DNA from: Paenibacillus psychroresistens
GTDB lineage: Bacteria > Bacillota > Bacilli > Paenibacillales > NBRC-103111
Length of the DNA stretch: 64,000 bases
Direction: 5' to 3'
NCBI RefSeq assembly: GCF_009728935.1
Contig: NZ_CP034235.1
Span: forward strand, 4,626,001-4,690,000
The first letter of the stretch is position 1. The number at the start of each line of letters is the position of its first letter. The position numbers were made by a program, and so were the translations under genes. Of this stretch, positions 25,683 to 34,573 are shown piece by piece. Under the pieces are notes generated by a model. That model was not told the origin of the DNA. It did not search any database and saw only the letters and a list, made by a program, of their open reading frames with translations.

Positions 25683-25698
25683 TATCGTTAGGTACAAA
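25683..25698 (+). promoter_or_regulatory. Candidate TetR autoregulatory operator
   Basis: TATC-GTTA-GGTACAAA matches the right half of the operator before the MFS gene (TACC-AAAC-GGTACAAA) and lies 20 bp before the tetR start. It suggests the regulator represses itself. Confidence 0.4.
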
Positions 25699-25717
25699 AT
25701 TAGGAGGTTGGTTCACT

Positions 25718-26311
25718 ATGACTATGGGGCGCCCTCGAAAATTCGATATGGACACTGCCCTTGAGCAAGCTCTACAGGTTTTCTGGCGTAGAGGCTATGA
25801 AGGGACTTCATTGACAGATTTAACAACAGCCATGGGCATTAACCGGCCTAGCTTATATTCTTCCTTTGGAAATAAAGAAGAATTATTCCGAAAAGTGTTA
25901 GATCGTTATGACAATGGACCTGGAGCTTACGCTAAAGAAGCGTTTAATCTTCCGACAGCACGCAAAGTCATCGAATGTCTCATGCAAGGTGCTATAGACA
26001 CGGTTACGAATCCATCCCATCCTCCTGGATGCCTACTAGTACAGGGTGCACTTAGCTGCGGAGAAGAATCTGAACCGATTCGCGATGAGTTGATTCTGCG
26101 ACGTATGGCCGGTGAGGCTCAATTACATCAATATTTGGAGCAAGCCAAAATCAATGGTGAATTACCATCTGAAACCGTCCCCGCTGATCTCGCACGTTAT
26201 TTCACTACAGTGATTCGTGGAATTTCAGTCCAAGCTGCTAGCGGAAGTAACCGTGAAGACTTAGAACGGGTCATGAAAACAGCCTTGTTAGTTTGGCCGA
26301 AGGCAGAGTGA
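25718..26311 (+). CDS. TetR/AcrR family repressor of the adjacent exporter
   Basis: A 197-aa regulator. Residues about 8-55 form the TetR DNA-binding domain (VFWRRGYEGTSLTDLTTAMG, then INRPSLYSSFGNKEELF). The C-terminal ligand domain holds PPGCLLVQGALSCGEESEP, typical of the TetR subgroup that controls exporters and quinone or aldehyde stress genes. AGGAGG lies 10 nt before the ATG. The next gene downstream is an MFS exporter whose promoter has operator-like repeats, so that is the likely target. A terminator separates the two genes. Confidence 0.88.
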   Translation: MTMGRPRKFDMDTALEQALQVFWRRGYEGTSLTDLTTAMGINRPSLYSSFGNKEELFRKVLDRYDNGPGAYAKEAFNLPTARKVIECLMQGAIDTVTNPSHPPGCLLVQGALSCGEESEPIRDELILRRMAGEAQLHQYLEQAKINGELPSETVPADLARYFTTVIRGISVQAASGSNREDLERVMKTALLVWPKAE

Positions 26312-26341
26312 AGCTAAAAAACTAATCTAAACTAACATCCA

Positions 26342-26375
26342 CTCCCGAGATCTAAAGATCTTGGGAGTATTTATT
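26342..26375 (+). terminator. Terminator after tetR
   Basis: Plus strand: CTCCCGAGATC pairs with GATCTTGGGAG (one G-U pair, 4-nt loop) followed by TATTTATT. The T run is interrupted. Confidence 0.6.
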
Positions 26376-26380
26376 ATATA

Positions 26381-26450
26381 TTTGTACCATTTAGTAAAAA
26401 AGTGGTTGACAGTTCACCTTACATGCTATATATTTACCAAACGGTACAAA
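26381..26450 (+). promoter_or_regulatory. MFS promoter flanked by inverted TetR operators
   Basis: TTGACA (26406-26411) and TATATT (26429-26434) are 17 bp apart. TTTGTACCATTTAGTAAA (26381-26398) upstream is the inverted match (16 of 18) of TTTACCAAACGGTACAAA (26433-26450), which overlaps the -10 region. The core of the second is TACC-N4-GGTA. The arrangement fits repression by the adjacent TetR protein, perhaps with both sites bound. Confidence 0.65.
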
Positions 26451-26475
26451 TATAGAAGAGGAGCTGATCAGCATA

Positions 26476-27690
26476 ATGAAAAAACCATATCTAATTTACA
26501 TTATTGCATTTGGTATATTCGGCATCATTAATACAGAGCTTGGCGTGGTTGGAATTTTACCACAAATTACAGAGCTTTACGGAATAAGCGCAGCACAAGC
26601 AGGCATGCTAGTCAGCTCTTTCGCACTGATTATCGCCATTTTCGGTCCATTCATGACCTTATTGTTCTCGGGCTTCAATCATAAAAAAATCATGGCTTGG
26701 GTGCTTGCCATTTTTATTATCTCCAATTTAATTTCTGCTTTCGCACCTAATTATACGGTTCTCCTATTTGTGCGAATTATCCCTGCTTTCCTGCATCCTG
26801 TTTATTTTTCAGTAGCTTTCGTCGCTGCTGCTAATTCAGTCCCCAAAGATCAGAGCACTAAAGCAGCCTCTAAAGTCTTCATTGGACTTAGTGTAGGAAT
26901 GGTATTAGGCATCCCGATCACGTCCTTTATTGCGAATCAATTTTCATTAGAAGCTGCATTTTTATTCTCTGCTGCGGTTAATGCGCTCGCTTTTATTGGA
27001 ATTGTGGCGTTACTTCCATCGATGCCTGTAACAGTAAAACTATCCTATAAAAAACAGCTTGGCATTCTAAAGAAACCTCAGATTTGGTTGAGTGTAGCAA
27101 CTGTCGCTTTTATCCCTGCAGCGATTTGTTCTGTTTATAGTTATTTTGCAGAATATCTGGGTAAAATTACACTTATGAGTGGGAAAGAAATTAGCGCCAT
27201 GTTGATTTTATTCGGGGCTAGCGGGGTTCTTGGCAATCTTATCGCAGGTAAATTGTTAAGCAAAAGTGTTATCCGCACAACTGTATTATTCCCGATCGTG
27301 TTAAGTATTATTTATCTGTTGGTTTATTATTTAGGCGCTTTTACGATACCGATGATCCTAATCATTGTGGTTTGGGGAATTCTCTTTACCAGTGGGCTCA
27401 ACATCAGTCAAAACTGGCTTATCTCCGAAGCATCCGAAGCACCCGAATTTGCTAATGGTCTGTTCGTTTCGTTCTCCAATCTAGGTATTGCTCTTGGCAC
27501 TGCATTAGGTGGTCTATTCATTGCCCATATGGGCATTCAGCAGGTCATCTGGAGCGGCATAATATTCCTAGTACTAGCTTTCGTTTCTATTAGTCTGAGA
27601 GTAAAGCTTTTCGGTCCAAATCGTCAGCTTACTTCAGTCCATATTGAATCCAAGGACTACGCTAATATACCTAAGGTTAGACCTAATTGA
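26476..27690 (+). CDS. MFS exporter (DHA1 type)
   Basis: A 404-aa secondary transporter with 12 hydrophobic segments. The first helix region has FGIINTELGVVGILPQI and the loop 2-3 region FSGFNHKKIMAW in place of the classic motif A. Similar proteins export drugs or sugars by proton antiport. Because a TetR gene and its operators lie directly upstream, export of a toxic compound is more likely than sugar efflux. The ribosome site AGAGGAG is 12 nt from the ATG, with a perfect palindrome GCTGATCAGC (26463-26472) in between that could fold and shorten the gap. Confidence 0.87.
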   Translation: MKKPYLIYIIAFGIFGIINTELGVVGILPQITELYGISAAQAGMLVSSFALIIAIFGPFMTLLFSGFNHKKIMAWVLAIFIISNLISAFAPNYTVLLFVRIIPAFLHPVYFSVAFVAAANSVPKDQSTKAASKVFIGLSVGMVLGIPITSFIANQFSLEAAFLFSAAVNALAFIGIVALLPSMPVTVKLSYKKQLGILKKPQIWLSVATVAFIPAAICSVYSYFAEYLGKITLMSGKEISAMLILFGASGVLGNLIAGKLLSKSVIRTTVLFPIVLSIIYLLVYYLGAFTIPMILIIVVWGILFTSGLNISQNWLISEASEAPEFANGLFVSFSNLGIALGTALGGLFIAHMGIQQVIWSGIIFLVLAFVSISLRVKLFGPNRQLTSVHIESKDYANIPKVRPN

Positions 27691-27700
27691 ACAAGCTAAA

Positions 27701-27743
27701 CAACCGTCCTCGTGGAATACTCGAGGACGGTTGTTTAATGTTT
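27701..27743. terminator. Terminator between the MFS gene and the convergent ABC operon
   Basis: A perfect 12-bp stem (CAACCGTCCTCG / CGAGGACGGTTG, 9-nt loop) lies between convergent genes. TTTAATGTTTT follows on the plus strand and TTTAGCTTGTT on the minus strand, so it may serve both. Confidence 0.75.
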
Positions 27744-27760
27744 TAAGAAACATAAAATCT

Positions 27761-28597
27761 TTACCCTTTTACAGCTGAGCTTACTGTTAGTGCACGTTCC
27801 ACTTGATCGGTAAAGAACAAATACAAGATAATCATGGGCAAGCTAGAAATGGTCATAACAGCTCCCATCCCGCCCCAATCCGTTGCGTATTGCCCTTGAA
27901 AGTAGACAAGCCCAATAGGCAAGGTCCTTAATGTCTCTTTTGTAATTAAGATTGAAGCTAACAAGAACTCATTCCACGTACCCAAAAACTGAAGGATGAT
28001 GATGGTCGCTACTGCCGGTGTTAGGATAGGCAAGACAATACGAAAGAAAGCACGATATATGGAAGCTCCATCCATACAAGCCGATTCTTCCATTTCATGT
28101 GGAATCCCTTTAAGGAAACCATAAAATACTAAGGAGGCGAAGGGTAAACCAAATGCAACGTAAGGAATAATTAATGCGCCATACGTATTGGTAAGGTGAA
28201 AATCTTTCACCATGATAGCCAAAGGAATAATGATTACCTGCAGTGGAATAAACATCCCGACAATCATGTAAATTCGCACCGTTTCACGAAACCTCCACTG
28301 CAGCCTGGCAATCGCATAGGCGAACATGACAGCAAAAATGACAACGCCTATAGTTGTAACAGAAGATACAAAAAAGCTATTCCAGATATACCGCGGTAAA
28401 TCAAATTTATTCCAAGCATTCACATAATTCTCAATTCTAAAATGTGTCGGTATTCCAAAAGGATTAGTAACAAATATTTCATCGTTGTTCTTCAACGAAT
28501 AGAATACCATCCAGATTAGCGGATAGATCGAAATTACAAAATAGATCCATAGAAACGATTGTAATACTAGATCTGTTATTTTTTTCTTCCCAATCAT
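27761..28597 (-). CDS. CUT1 sugar ABC transporter permease (MalG-type)
   Basis: A 278-aa inner-membrane subunit with six membrane helices. The ATPase-contact EAA loop reads EMEESACMDGASIYRAFFRIVLP, matching the family pattern EAA---G---------I-LP. It partners the permease encoded upstream and the lipoprotein at 29588-30943. No ATPase gene is in the cluster, which is usual for CUT1 systems in these bacteria, where a shared MsmX-like ATPase serves several transporters. Substrate is probably an oligosaccharide. Confidence 0.9.
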   Translation of the reverse strand: MIGKKKITDLVLQSFLWIYFVISIYPLIWMVFYSLKNNDEIFVTNPFGIPTHFRIENYVNAWNKFDLPRYIWNSFFVSSVTTIGVVIFAVMFAYAIARLQWRFRETVRIYMIVGMFIPLQVIIIPLAIMVKDFHLTNTYGALIIPYVAFGLPFASLVFYGFLKGIPHEMEESACMDGASIYRAFFRIVLPILTPAVATIIILQFLGTWNEFLLASILITKETLRTLPIGLVYFQGQYATDWGGMGAVMTISSLPMIILYLFFTDQVERALTVSSAVKG

Positions 28598-28629
28598 AAT
28601 GAATCATGCTCCTTTATTGGGTGATTTCT

Positions 28630-29505
28630 TCAGATTTCATTTCGGCTAAAGGCTTTATTGATAATTAAAGTCGCAAGCAAGCTGATCAAAACCAACACAA
28701 CCGAAATGGCGCAAGCATAACCATATTCATTGGCCGAAAAAGCATTCCGGAAGATCATGAAGGTTATGGTATAGTTGGTCGTGCCCGGTCCGCCATTGGT
28801 CATAATAGCCATTTGAACATAAGCTCCAATTCCTGCTGTAATACAAATGATAAAACAAAACTTAAACGTTTCTTTCATCAGTGGCAGCGTGATATACCAA
28901 TGTGCTTTCCATTTGTCCGCCCCATCGATTCGAGCCGCCTCCAGATAGTGCTCTGGTACAGACTTCACGCCTGCGTACAATAGAGCAAATTGATATCCCA
29001 TGAACTGCCAAGCATTTACAAATGCAATAGCTATAATGGATACTGTTGTAGAATTTAACCAATTTTGTTGATAAGACATACCCAATGCGTGAAACATTTT
29101 ATTGATTAATCCATTGTCTGGATCGTACATGGCCAACCAAAGCTGACAAACTACTGAGACCGAAAGTACAACGGGTATAAAATAAGCTGTTTTTAATATT
29201 TTTCGGCCTTTTACCGTCGCATCTGCACAAACAAGCGCTAAGAACGTACCTAACCCTATTTGAAATACACCTATGACGAGCGCAAAAATAAAGCCATTCT
29301 TTAATGAAGTTATCATAAGCGGATCGCTAGTTAGATCAATAAAATTATCAAAGCCAATGAAGGTTGCCTCACTAAGGCCATCCCAATCAAATAAGCTGCG
29401 ATAAAAGGTTTGGAGAATCGGATAAAATACGATAATGCTATAAAGCAGAAGTGCCGGTGTCAAAAAGAATAGAATAGCCCGCTTATTGCCTAAATATTGT
29501 TTCAT
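28630..29505 (-). CDS. CUT1 sugar ABC transporter permease (MalF-type)
   Basis: A 291-aa permease with six helices and the EAA loop YLEAARIDGADKWKAHWYITLP. The open frame starts at 29565, but that would run through a terminator hairpin; GGAGG lies 6 nt before the ATG at 29503-29505, so I use this start. Second gene of the binding protein - MalF - MalG transcript. The hairpin between it and the binding-protein gene should lower its expression relative to the lipoprotein. Confidence 0.9.
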   Translation of the reverse strand: MKQYLGNKRAILFFLTPALLLYSIIVFYPILQTFYRSLFDWDGLSEATFIGFDNFIDLTSDPLMITSLKNGFIFALVIGVFQIGLGTFLALVCADATVKGRKILKTAYFIPVVLSVSVVCQLWLAMYDPDNGLINKMFHALGMSYQQNWLNSTTVSIIAIAFVNAWQFMGYQFALLYAGVKSVPEHYLEAARIDGADKWKAHWYITLPLMKETFKFCFIICITAGIGAYVQMAIMTNGGPGTTNYTITFMIFRNAFSANEYGYACAISVVLVLISLLATLIINKAFSRNEI

Positions 29506-29523
29506 CTCTATCCTCCATTCTGT

Positions 29524-29557
29524 AAAAAACTCACATCGACTAACAAGTCGATGTGAG
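29524..29557 (-). terminator. Partial terminator between binding protein and permease genes
   Basis: A perfect 11-bp stem (CTCACATCGAC / GTCGATGTGAG, 6-nt loop) followed on the minus strand by TTTTTT. Inside an operon it would let only part of transcription pass, making more binding protein than permease. Confidence 0.75.
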
Positions 29558-29587
29558 TCACTCACTAATTGTTACGATTCATTTATG

Positions 29588-30943
29588 CTATTTATCCTTT
29601 AAAGCCTTATTCATATTAGTCACAAATTGATCCGTTTTAAACCCTGAAACTAATAAATTTTGCGCGTTATCTTGAATAGCTAATGTTACTTTAGGACTGC
29701 TTAATACTTCCGCATAACCAGTTACATTCGGGATAAATTCCGTTGCCAAACGCGTCAGCATAGCTGGCACTTGTGCTGTAACAGGTTTATCGATTTTAAT
29801 AGAAACTATCGGAGTACCTACCATCGTATATTTATATTCTGCATATTTGCGTGCCATGAACGCCGCTACCTTAACAGCAATTTCTTTATGTGCAGTTTTG
29901 CTGGAAACTGAAAAGCCTGACGGATCGCCCGTTCCATTCATCAAAAACTTCGTGCTTTCATATGTAGCTTCATCTTTGGCAGGGAAGTTCATAAAATCCA
30001 CATTATCGCCGAGATTTTTTTGCGAGCTGGAAATTTCCCATTGGCCATTTATGAACATCGCCGCTTTACCTTGATAAAACAATGCGGAAGCTTGATCATA
30101 GTTCGTATTTGTTGCATTTTTCGAGAAAAGACCTGCAGCTTGTAATTCCTCGATCTGCTTAGCAGCAAGCTGTAACGAAGCCGGTGTTTCTGTTACATCA
30201 TTCAAAGCTGCAAATCCTTTTGGTTCCTCACGTGTTGTAAATCCTTGCAGCAAAGCTTGCCCAATCCATTTTTCTTTAGAGAAAATAGCAAGCGGTATAA
30301 TGCCTTTAGCTGTAAACTTTTTAGAAGCATCTTTCATTTGATCTATAGTTTTAATAGGAAGTGTTACCCCTGCATCAGCAAATATTTTTTTGTTATAATA
30401 CAATATAATAAATTCAATCCCCGCATATGGGTATCCATAGACATGATTGTCAGGTGCAATTAACTTGGGCTCGTTACCATTGTTTAAATCTTGTTTGAAT
30501 TTTGCTGTTTCTGCTTCATCATCTAGTGTAAGAAGATTATTCGATTTCTTACCAATTTGCATGATTTCCCAAGATGTATCAATGATATCAGGCAAGTCAC
30601 CTGTTGCCATTTGTGTTTTAATTTTTTGGCCGCTATCTTGTAAGGTAGGCTCCAAAATTAATTCAACATTGGGCATTTCTTTCTTGAGCTCGGCAACTGC
30701 ATAATCATAAGGCTTGGATGTATCATCATCGAAATGTTGTGCACCTATTCTCAGCTTGACAATTTCGTCCGCCGGCTTTTCGGTTGCTGCTGCAGTAGCA
30801 GCGGGTGCATTAGTTGTAGCTGCCGCAGTATCTGTGCTAGCTGCTGGGCTTTCAGTCTCTTTAGTACCTGATCCACAAGCTGTAAGTGAAACAGCCATAA
30901 CTGATGCGAGTAAAATACTGCTTAATCTGGTAGTCTTAGTCAT
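29588..30943 (-). CDS. Extracellular sugar-binding lipoprotein (CUT1)
   Basis: A 451-aa lipoprotein: signal peptide ending in LTAC with Cys23, then an Ala/Thr-rich linker to about residue 60, then a type 1 solute-binding domain with LRIGAQHFDDDTSK, PDIIDTSWEIM, and AMFINGQWEISS near the hinge. It captures the sugar and delivers it to the two permeases. The YesMN-type system at 31081-34462 lies directly upstream and probably senses the same sugar. A promoter and an inverted repeat precede it (30968-31034). Confidence 0.9.
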   Translation of the reverse strand: MTKTTRLSSILLASVMAVSLTACGSGTKETESPAASTDTAAATTNAPAATAAATEKPADEIVKLRIGAQHFDDDTSKPYDYAVAELKKEMPNVELILEPTLQDSGQKIKTQMATGDLPDIIDTSWEIMQIGKKSNNLLTLDDEAETAKFKQDLNNGNEPKLIAPDNHVYGYPYAGIEFIILYYNKKIFADAGVTLPIKTIDQMKDASKKFTAKGIIPLAIFSKEKWIGQALLQGFTTREEPKGFAALNDVTETPASLQLAAKQIEELQAAGLFSKNATNTNYDQASALFYQGKAAMFINGQWEISSSQKNLGDNVDFMNFPAKDEATYESTKFLMNGTGDPSGFSVSSKTAHKEIAVKVAAFMARKYAEYKYTMVGTPIVSIKIDKPVTAQVPAMLTRLATEFIPNVTGYAEVLSSPKVTLAIQDNAQNLLVSGFKTDQFVTNMNKALKDK

Positions 30944-30967
30944 TTCTTGAATCCCCCTAGTAGATAA

Positions 30968-31034
30968 ATTATGGTTTTTTTAGTGCTTATATCAACCATA
31001 ATCACATTATAGACCCAGTATGAATCCGTTTGAA
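30968..31034 (-). promoter_or_regulatory. Promoter and inverted repeat before the CUT1 operon
   Basis: Minus strand TTCAAA (31029-31034), 17 bp, TATAAT (31006-31011). The start region is covered by a 9-bp inverted repeat ATTATGGTT / AACCATAAT (30968-30976 and 30994-31002). The repeat could be a repressor site or an RNA hairpin; the neighbouring AraC-type regulator would be expected to bind upstream of -35 instead. Confidence 0.5.
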
Positions 31035-31080
31035 TGAAGTATTCGCTTCTAAATATAGTAATAATCGCTCCATTTCAAAA

Positions 31081-32664
31081 TCAGTTTTGACTTTCAAACT
31101 CGCTTGGTGTGAATCCATAATATTTTTTAAAGCATTTGCTAAAATACCCTGGATCGTTATAGCCTACCATTTCTGAAATGGACGTAATATTTGCTTTTTT
31201 CTTGGTAATGAATTCCTTAGCTCGCAGCATACGAACTTGCGTAATATAATCTGAAATAGACATATTAGCTTCCTTATTAAATATTTTCCGCAAATAACTT
31301 CCATTGATAAAGACTAATTTTGTGATTTCCTCTACGTTTAAGTCAGGATTTTGATAGTTTTGATCGATCAGCTGCTTGGCCTCATCAAATATTTGTTTTG
31401 AGCGTGACGGTCTATCAAGGTCATCATTCAATTTCAAGGTTTTATGGATAATGTCTTCTAGCCAAATATAGGTTTTCTCCAAATTTTCCTGACGTTTTAT
31501 TTCCTTATAAGGCGAAAAACCCGCTCCAAGTATCTCAGCTATATTTTGCCCACTCGCGACAATATGGGATAAACAAATAGAAACTAAGCCGATCACAATA
31601 ATATAAGCCATTTCAGCCGTTAGTCTCATCTCACGAATATAGAGGAACACATCGTCTAGATGCCTTTTAATTTCTGAATAATCATTTAATCGCAGGGCAA
31701 GCATCATTTTTTCTTTGATTTCACTAGAGTAAAACCCTTGAGTCGTTTTGTCCGATGGCTGATAGCTAATTATTCGACCATTTCCATCGGTTATTTTGCT
31801 TTGCAATGCGGCAAGTGCTTCCATATAAGACTCACGAATCCCGTTAGATCCATAATTAGGCCTTCCCACACCTATGGTCACTGTGAATTTGAAATGTTTT
31901 TTCACCATATCACATAATCGCTGTAAGCTATTAGGCCCGTCTAAGAAACTAAGCGTATCTGCTGGCAACTGACATAATGAAACAATCCGATCCTCCGGAC
32001 CAAAAAACACAAGACTATGACTCTCCAAAGTAATTATTTCATGCAAAATATTAGAGATTGTATTCTTCCAGAGTAGAATTTCTTTGTATTCATTCCATCT
32101 TTCATACAAATTATCAATCTCAACAGCGATCACTACGTAATGATCAGTTCCATTGAAATTGCCAAATCGTTCAAGCTGTGTAACCATTTCTTCATCATTT
32201 AAAGTAATATCTTGGCTAATCAGCATATTTAAAAATTGCTCCCGCAACCATTGCGACTGATCTCTATGAATCTTTCTATTCTCACTTATTTTTTGTAAAC
32301 GACTCTTGATGTTTACTAAGGTCAAAAACAATTCGTCAAGATCAAAAGGCTTCAAAAGGTAATCTTCTACACCTATTTTTAAGGCATTACGGGCATACTC
32401 AAATTCTCCATGCCCTGTTACCATCACAATTGAAATATCTGGAAACCGTTGCTTTAATTCTTTAGAAAGCGCCAACCCATCCATAATCGGCATATTAATA
32501 TCGATCAAAGCAAGATCGGGAAAAGTTTCTTCTGCTCTATGTAAAGCTTCCTGCCCATTTTTAGCCTCACCGCAAATGATGAACCCATAGGCTTCCCAAT
32601 TCATAATGGTTCGCAAATATTCACGAAATAAGGGTTCATCGTCAACAATCAGAACCTTAAACAT
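31081..32664 (-). CDS. AraC-type response regulator (YesN-like)
   Basis: A 527-aa cytoplasmic response regulator. The receiver domain (1-120) has the acidic pair in LIVDDEP, phospho-acceptor Asp55 in ALIDINMPIMDG and Lys105 in DYLLKPFD. A middle linker region of about 270 residues follows, then two helix-turn-helix motifs of the AraC/XylS domain at about 425-527, ending YNDPGYFSKCFKKYYGFTP. It overlaps the kinase gene by 8 nt. Most likely activates the CUT1 operon that starts 137 bp downstream when the kinase senses an outside sugar. Confidence 0.92.
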   Translation of the reverse strand: MFKVLIVDDEPLFREYLRTIMNWEAYGFIICGEAKNGQEALHRAEETFPDLALIDINMPIMDGLALSKELKQRFPDISIVMVTGHGEFEYARNALKIGVEDYLLKPFDLDELFLTLVNIKSRLQKISENRKIHRDQSQWLREQFLNMLISQDITLNDEEMVTQLERFGNFNGTDHYVVIAVEIDNLYERWNEYKEILLWKNTISNILHEIITLESHSLVFFGPEDRIVSLCQLPADTLSFLDGPNSLQRLCDMVKKHFKFTVTIGVGRPNYGSNGIRESYMEALAALQSKITDGNGRIISYQPSDKTTQGFYSSEIKEKMMLALRLNDYSEIKRHLDDVFLYIREMRLTAEMAYIIVIGLVSICLSHIVASGQNIAEILGAGFSPYKEIKRQENLEKTYIWLEDIIHKTLKLNDDLDRPSRSKQIFDEAKQLIDQNYQNPDLNVEEITKLVFINGSYLRKIFNKEANMSISDYITQVRMLRAKEFITKKKANITSISEMVGYNDPGYFSKCFKKYYGFTPSEFESQN

Positions 32665-34462
32665 AGTTATCCTCCCCTTTTGTGTGTTTGGGCAGCCTTA
32701 CAACAATCGAGGTCCCTTCAGCAGGTATACTGTGTATGGTAATACCATATTCATTGCCAAAAAATAATTTAATCCGTTCATTAACATTAATCAAACCAAA
32801 CGATTTGTTCGAATGATTACTTTTTTTCGTATTTAACAGCTCTTGGCTTATTTCAGGATCGATTCCAACGCCATTATCCGTAACAGTGATCAGAATCTCG
32901 TGATCCGAACAGCTTCCCATAATATGAAGTCTACCATTCGTTCCTTTTGGTTTTAATCCGTGATAAATAGCGTTCTCTACTAATGGTTGAATCGTTAATT
33001 TAAGAATTTGATCATGCAGAATTGTCTCATCCAAATCAATCGAGAAATCAAAAACATCTATATAGCGGATTTTTTGAATGGCAAGATAATCATTAACATT
33101 ATCGAGTTCTTCACCGATCGAGATCACTTCCCTACCGCCGCTTAAGGCAATACGATAGAAATCTGCCAATGCCTTTGTCGCCTCCTTAGCTTCAGCAACT
33201 CGATTCATTGCACAAAGGACATAAACAAGATCGAGCGTATTATACAAAAAATGCGGCTTGATTTGAGATTGGATTAAGGCAAGCTCATAATGCCGTTTTT
33301 GTTTCTGCTCAGTACCGACCTGATCAATTAATTCACGAATTTGTTCAAGCATTTTATTAAATCCAGAAGCAAGAAATCCAATTTCATCAGATGTATTGGA
33401 GCTAAAATAGATCTTTAAATCTCCTTCTTTAACCTTTAACATGGTCTTAGTCAAGCGGATTAGAGGTTTGGCGATCACTCTAGAAAGCATCTCTGCACCA
33501 AAAAAGGAAAAAACAATCCCAAAAATGCCGAGCGATACTATAAACCAGGTAATTTTACGATTATCTTCCGTTAAAATGCTTAATGGGATCTGACTAACAA
33601 GCTTCCAGTTTAATTTTTCAAATGGCATACTGCTGACAAGAAACTGCTGCCCCTTCCATTTAATGATATCAGTAACTGGCTTCTTATTTAACCAAATGCT
33701 CTGAATTATGTTTTTCTCTGGTGCTTTCAGGAGAACTTCCTTGTTCAGTGAAGAGATGACTTGCCCCTGCGAATCGACAATAAAATAATTTCGTTCTTGC
33801 TCTCGTTCAACACTTTGGTAGATCGAGGTAAATGAGCTTTCCTTGATAATTAATATTAAAGTCCCGAGTTGATCACCGGTATTGATATTGAGGATTTTTT
33901 TACCTAATGTTAAAACTGGAACGTCTTTAACTGTAGTTAAAAAATCTCGTGCTTCCATCGTGAACCAAATATTTTCTCCGCTGGTTTTGTTGATCTGTTG
34001 GATTATTCCGCTTTGGAATGCAGTTTGAAGTCCATCTTCCATTAAATTATTGGAAGCAGACAGCTGATTGTCCATATCAAGAAATGCAACAGCTTCAACA
34101 TCTGGAAAAAAGAGCAGATCAAGACCTAACTGATTAACAATTTGTGTGACAAGCTTCTTTTCTGTGAATTCATCGTGTTCTAACTCCTGGCTAGCTGGAA
34201 TGATTTTATTTAGGCTTACAGTTATGATATTCGCACAATTCTCAGCATTGAGAATCGATTCTTCAATTCGAGTAATGATCAGCCTTGATTCACCAGTCAC
34301 ATTCACAGTTGTTTTATTAATAACAGATTCAGTAAATATGTGATTGGAAACATAAGCGAGCACAAAAAGCGGAATTGAAATCAAGGGAATAAAAATAATA
34401 ATAATTTTCCGTTTAATTCTTTGATTACGAAACCATTTTCTTAAATTCCACAGCTTTTTCAA
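32657..34462 (-). CDS. Sensor histidine kinase (YesM-like)
   Basis: A 601-aa membrane kinase. Helices at about 20-40 and 303-322 flank an outside Cache-type sensor region; HAMP covers about 322-375. The phospho-acceptor His404 is in QSQIKPHFLYNTLD, the ATP-binding N-box is LVENAIYHGLKPKG, the G-box DNGVGI. The gene starts at TTG 34460-34462, 8-9 nt after AGGAGGAG; the nearby ATG is out of frame. YesM kinases pair with AraC-type regulators and usually respond to plant-derived oligosaccharides. Confidence 0.92.
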   Translation of the reverse strand: MKKLWNLRKWFRNQRIKRKIIIIFIPLISIPLFVLAYVSNHIFTESVINKTTVNVTGESRLIITRIEESILNAENCANIITVSLNKIIPASQELEHDEFTEKKLVTQIVNQLGLDLLFFPDVEAVAFLDMDNQLSASNNLMEDGLQTAFQSGIIQQINKTSGENIWFTMEARDFLTTVKDVPVLTLGKKILNINTGDQLGTLILIIKESSFTSIYQSVEREQERNYFIVDSQGQVISSLNKEVLLKAPEKNIIQSIWLNKKPVTDIIKWKGQQFLVSSMPFEKLNWKLVSQIPLSILTEDNRKITWFIVSLGIFGIVFSFFGAEMLSRVIAKPLIRLTKTMLKVKEGDLKIYFSSNTSDEIGFLASGFNKMLEQIRELIDQVGTEQKQKRHYELALIQSQIKPHFLYNTLDLVYVLCAMNRVAEAKEATKALADFYRIALSGGREVISIGEELDNVNDYLAIQKIRYIDVFDFSIDLDETILHDQILKLTIQPLVENAIYHGLKPKGTNGRLHIMGSCSDHEILITVTDNGVGIDPEISQELLNTKKSNHSNKSFGLINVNERIKLFFGNEYGITIHSIPAEGTSIVVRLPKHTKGEDNYV

Positions 34463-34496
34463 CCATTCTCCTCCTGCTCTTTATTGAAAAAAGCTT

Positions 34497-34546
34497 AATA
34501 AACAAATAAGACAGGACTAGCTTAAGTTTCGCCAGCCCTGTCTTAT
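34497..34546 (-). terminator. Terminator after the GH95 gene
   Basis: Minus strand: ATAAGACAGG pairs with CCTGTCTTAT (perfect 10 bp, partly paired inner loop), followed by TTGTTTATT. Ends the GntR-to-GH95 unit. Confidence 0.75.
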
Positions 34547-34573
34547 CCTATTGCAAATGATTTATACTGTCAA

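Noticed and set aside
25555-25755. Minus-strand frame over the riboswitch promoter
   Set aside because: Overlaps the TerC promoter and the tetR start, with no ribosome site or family.
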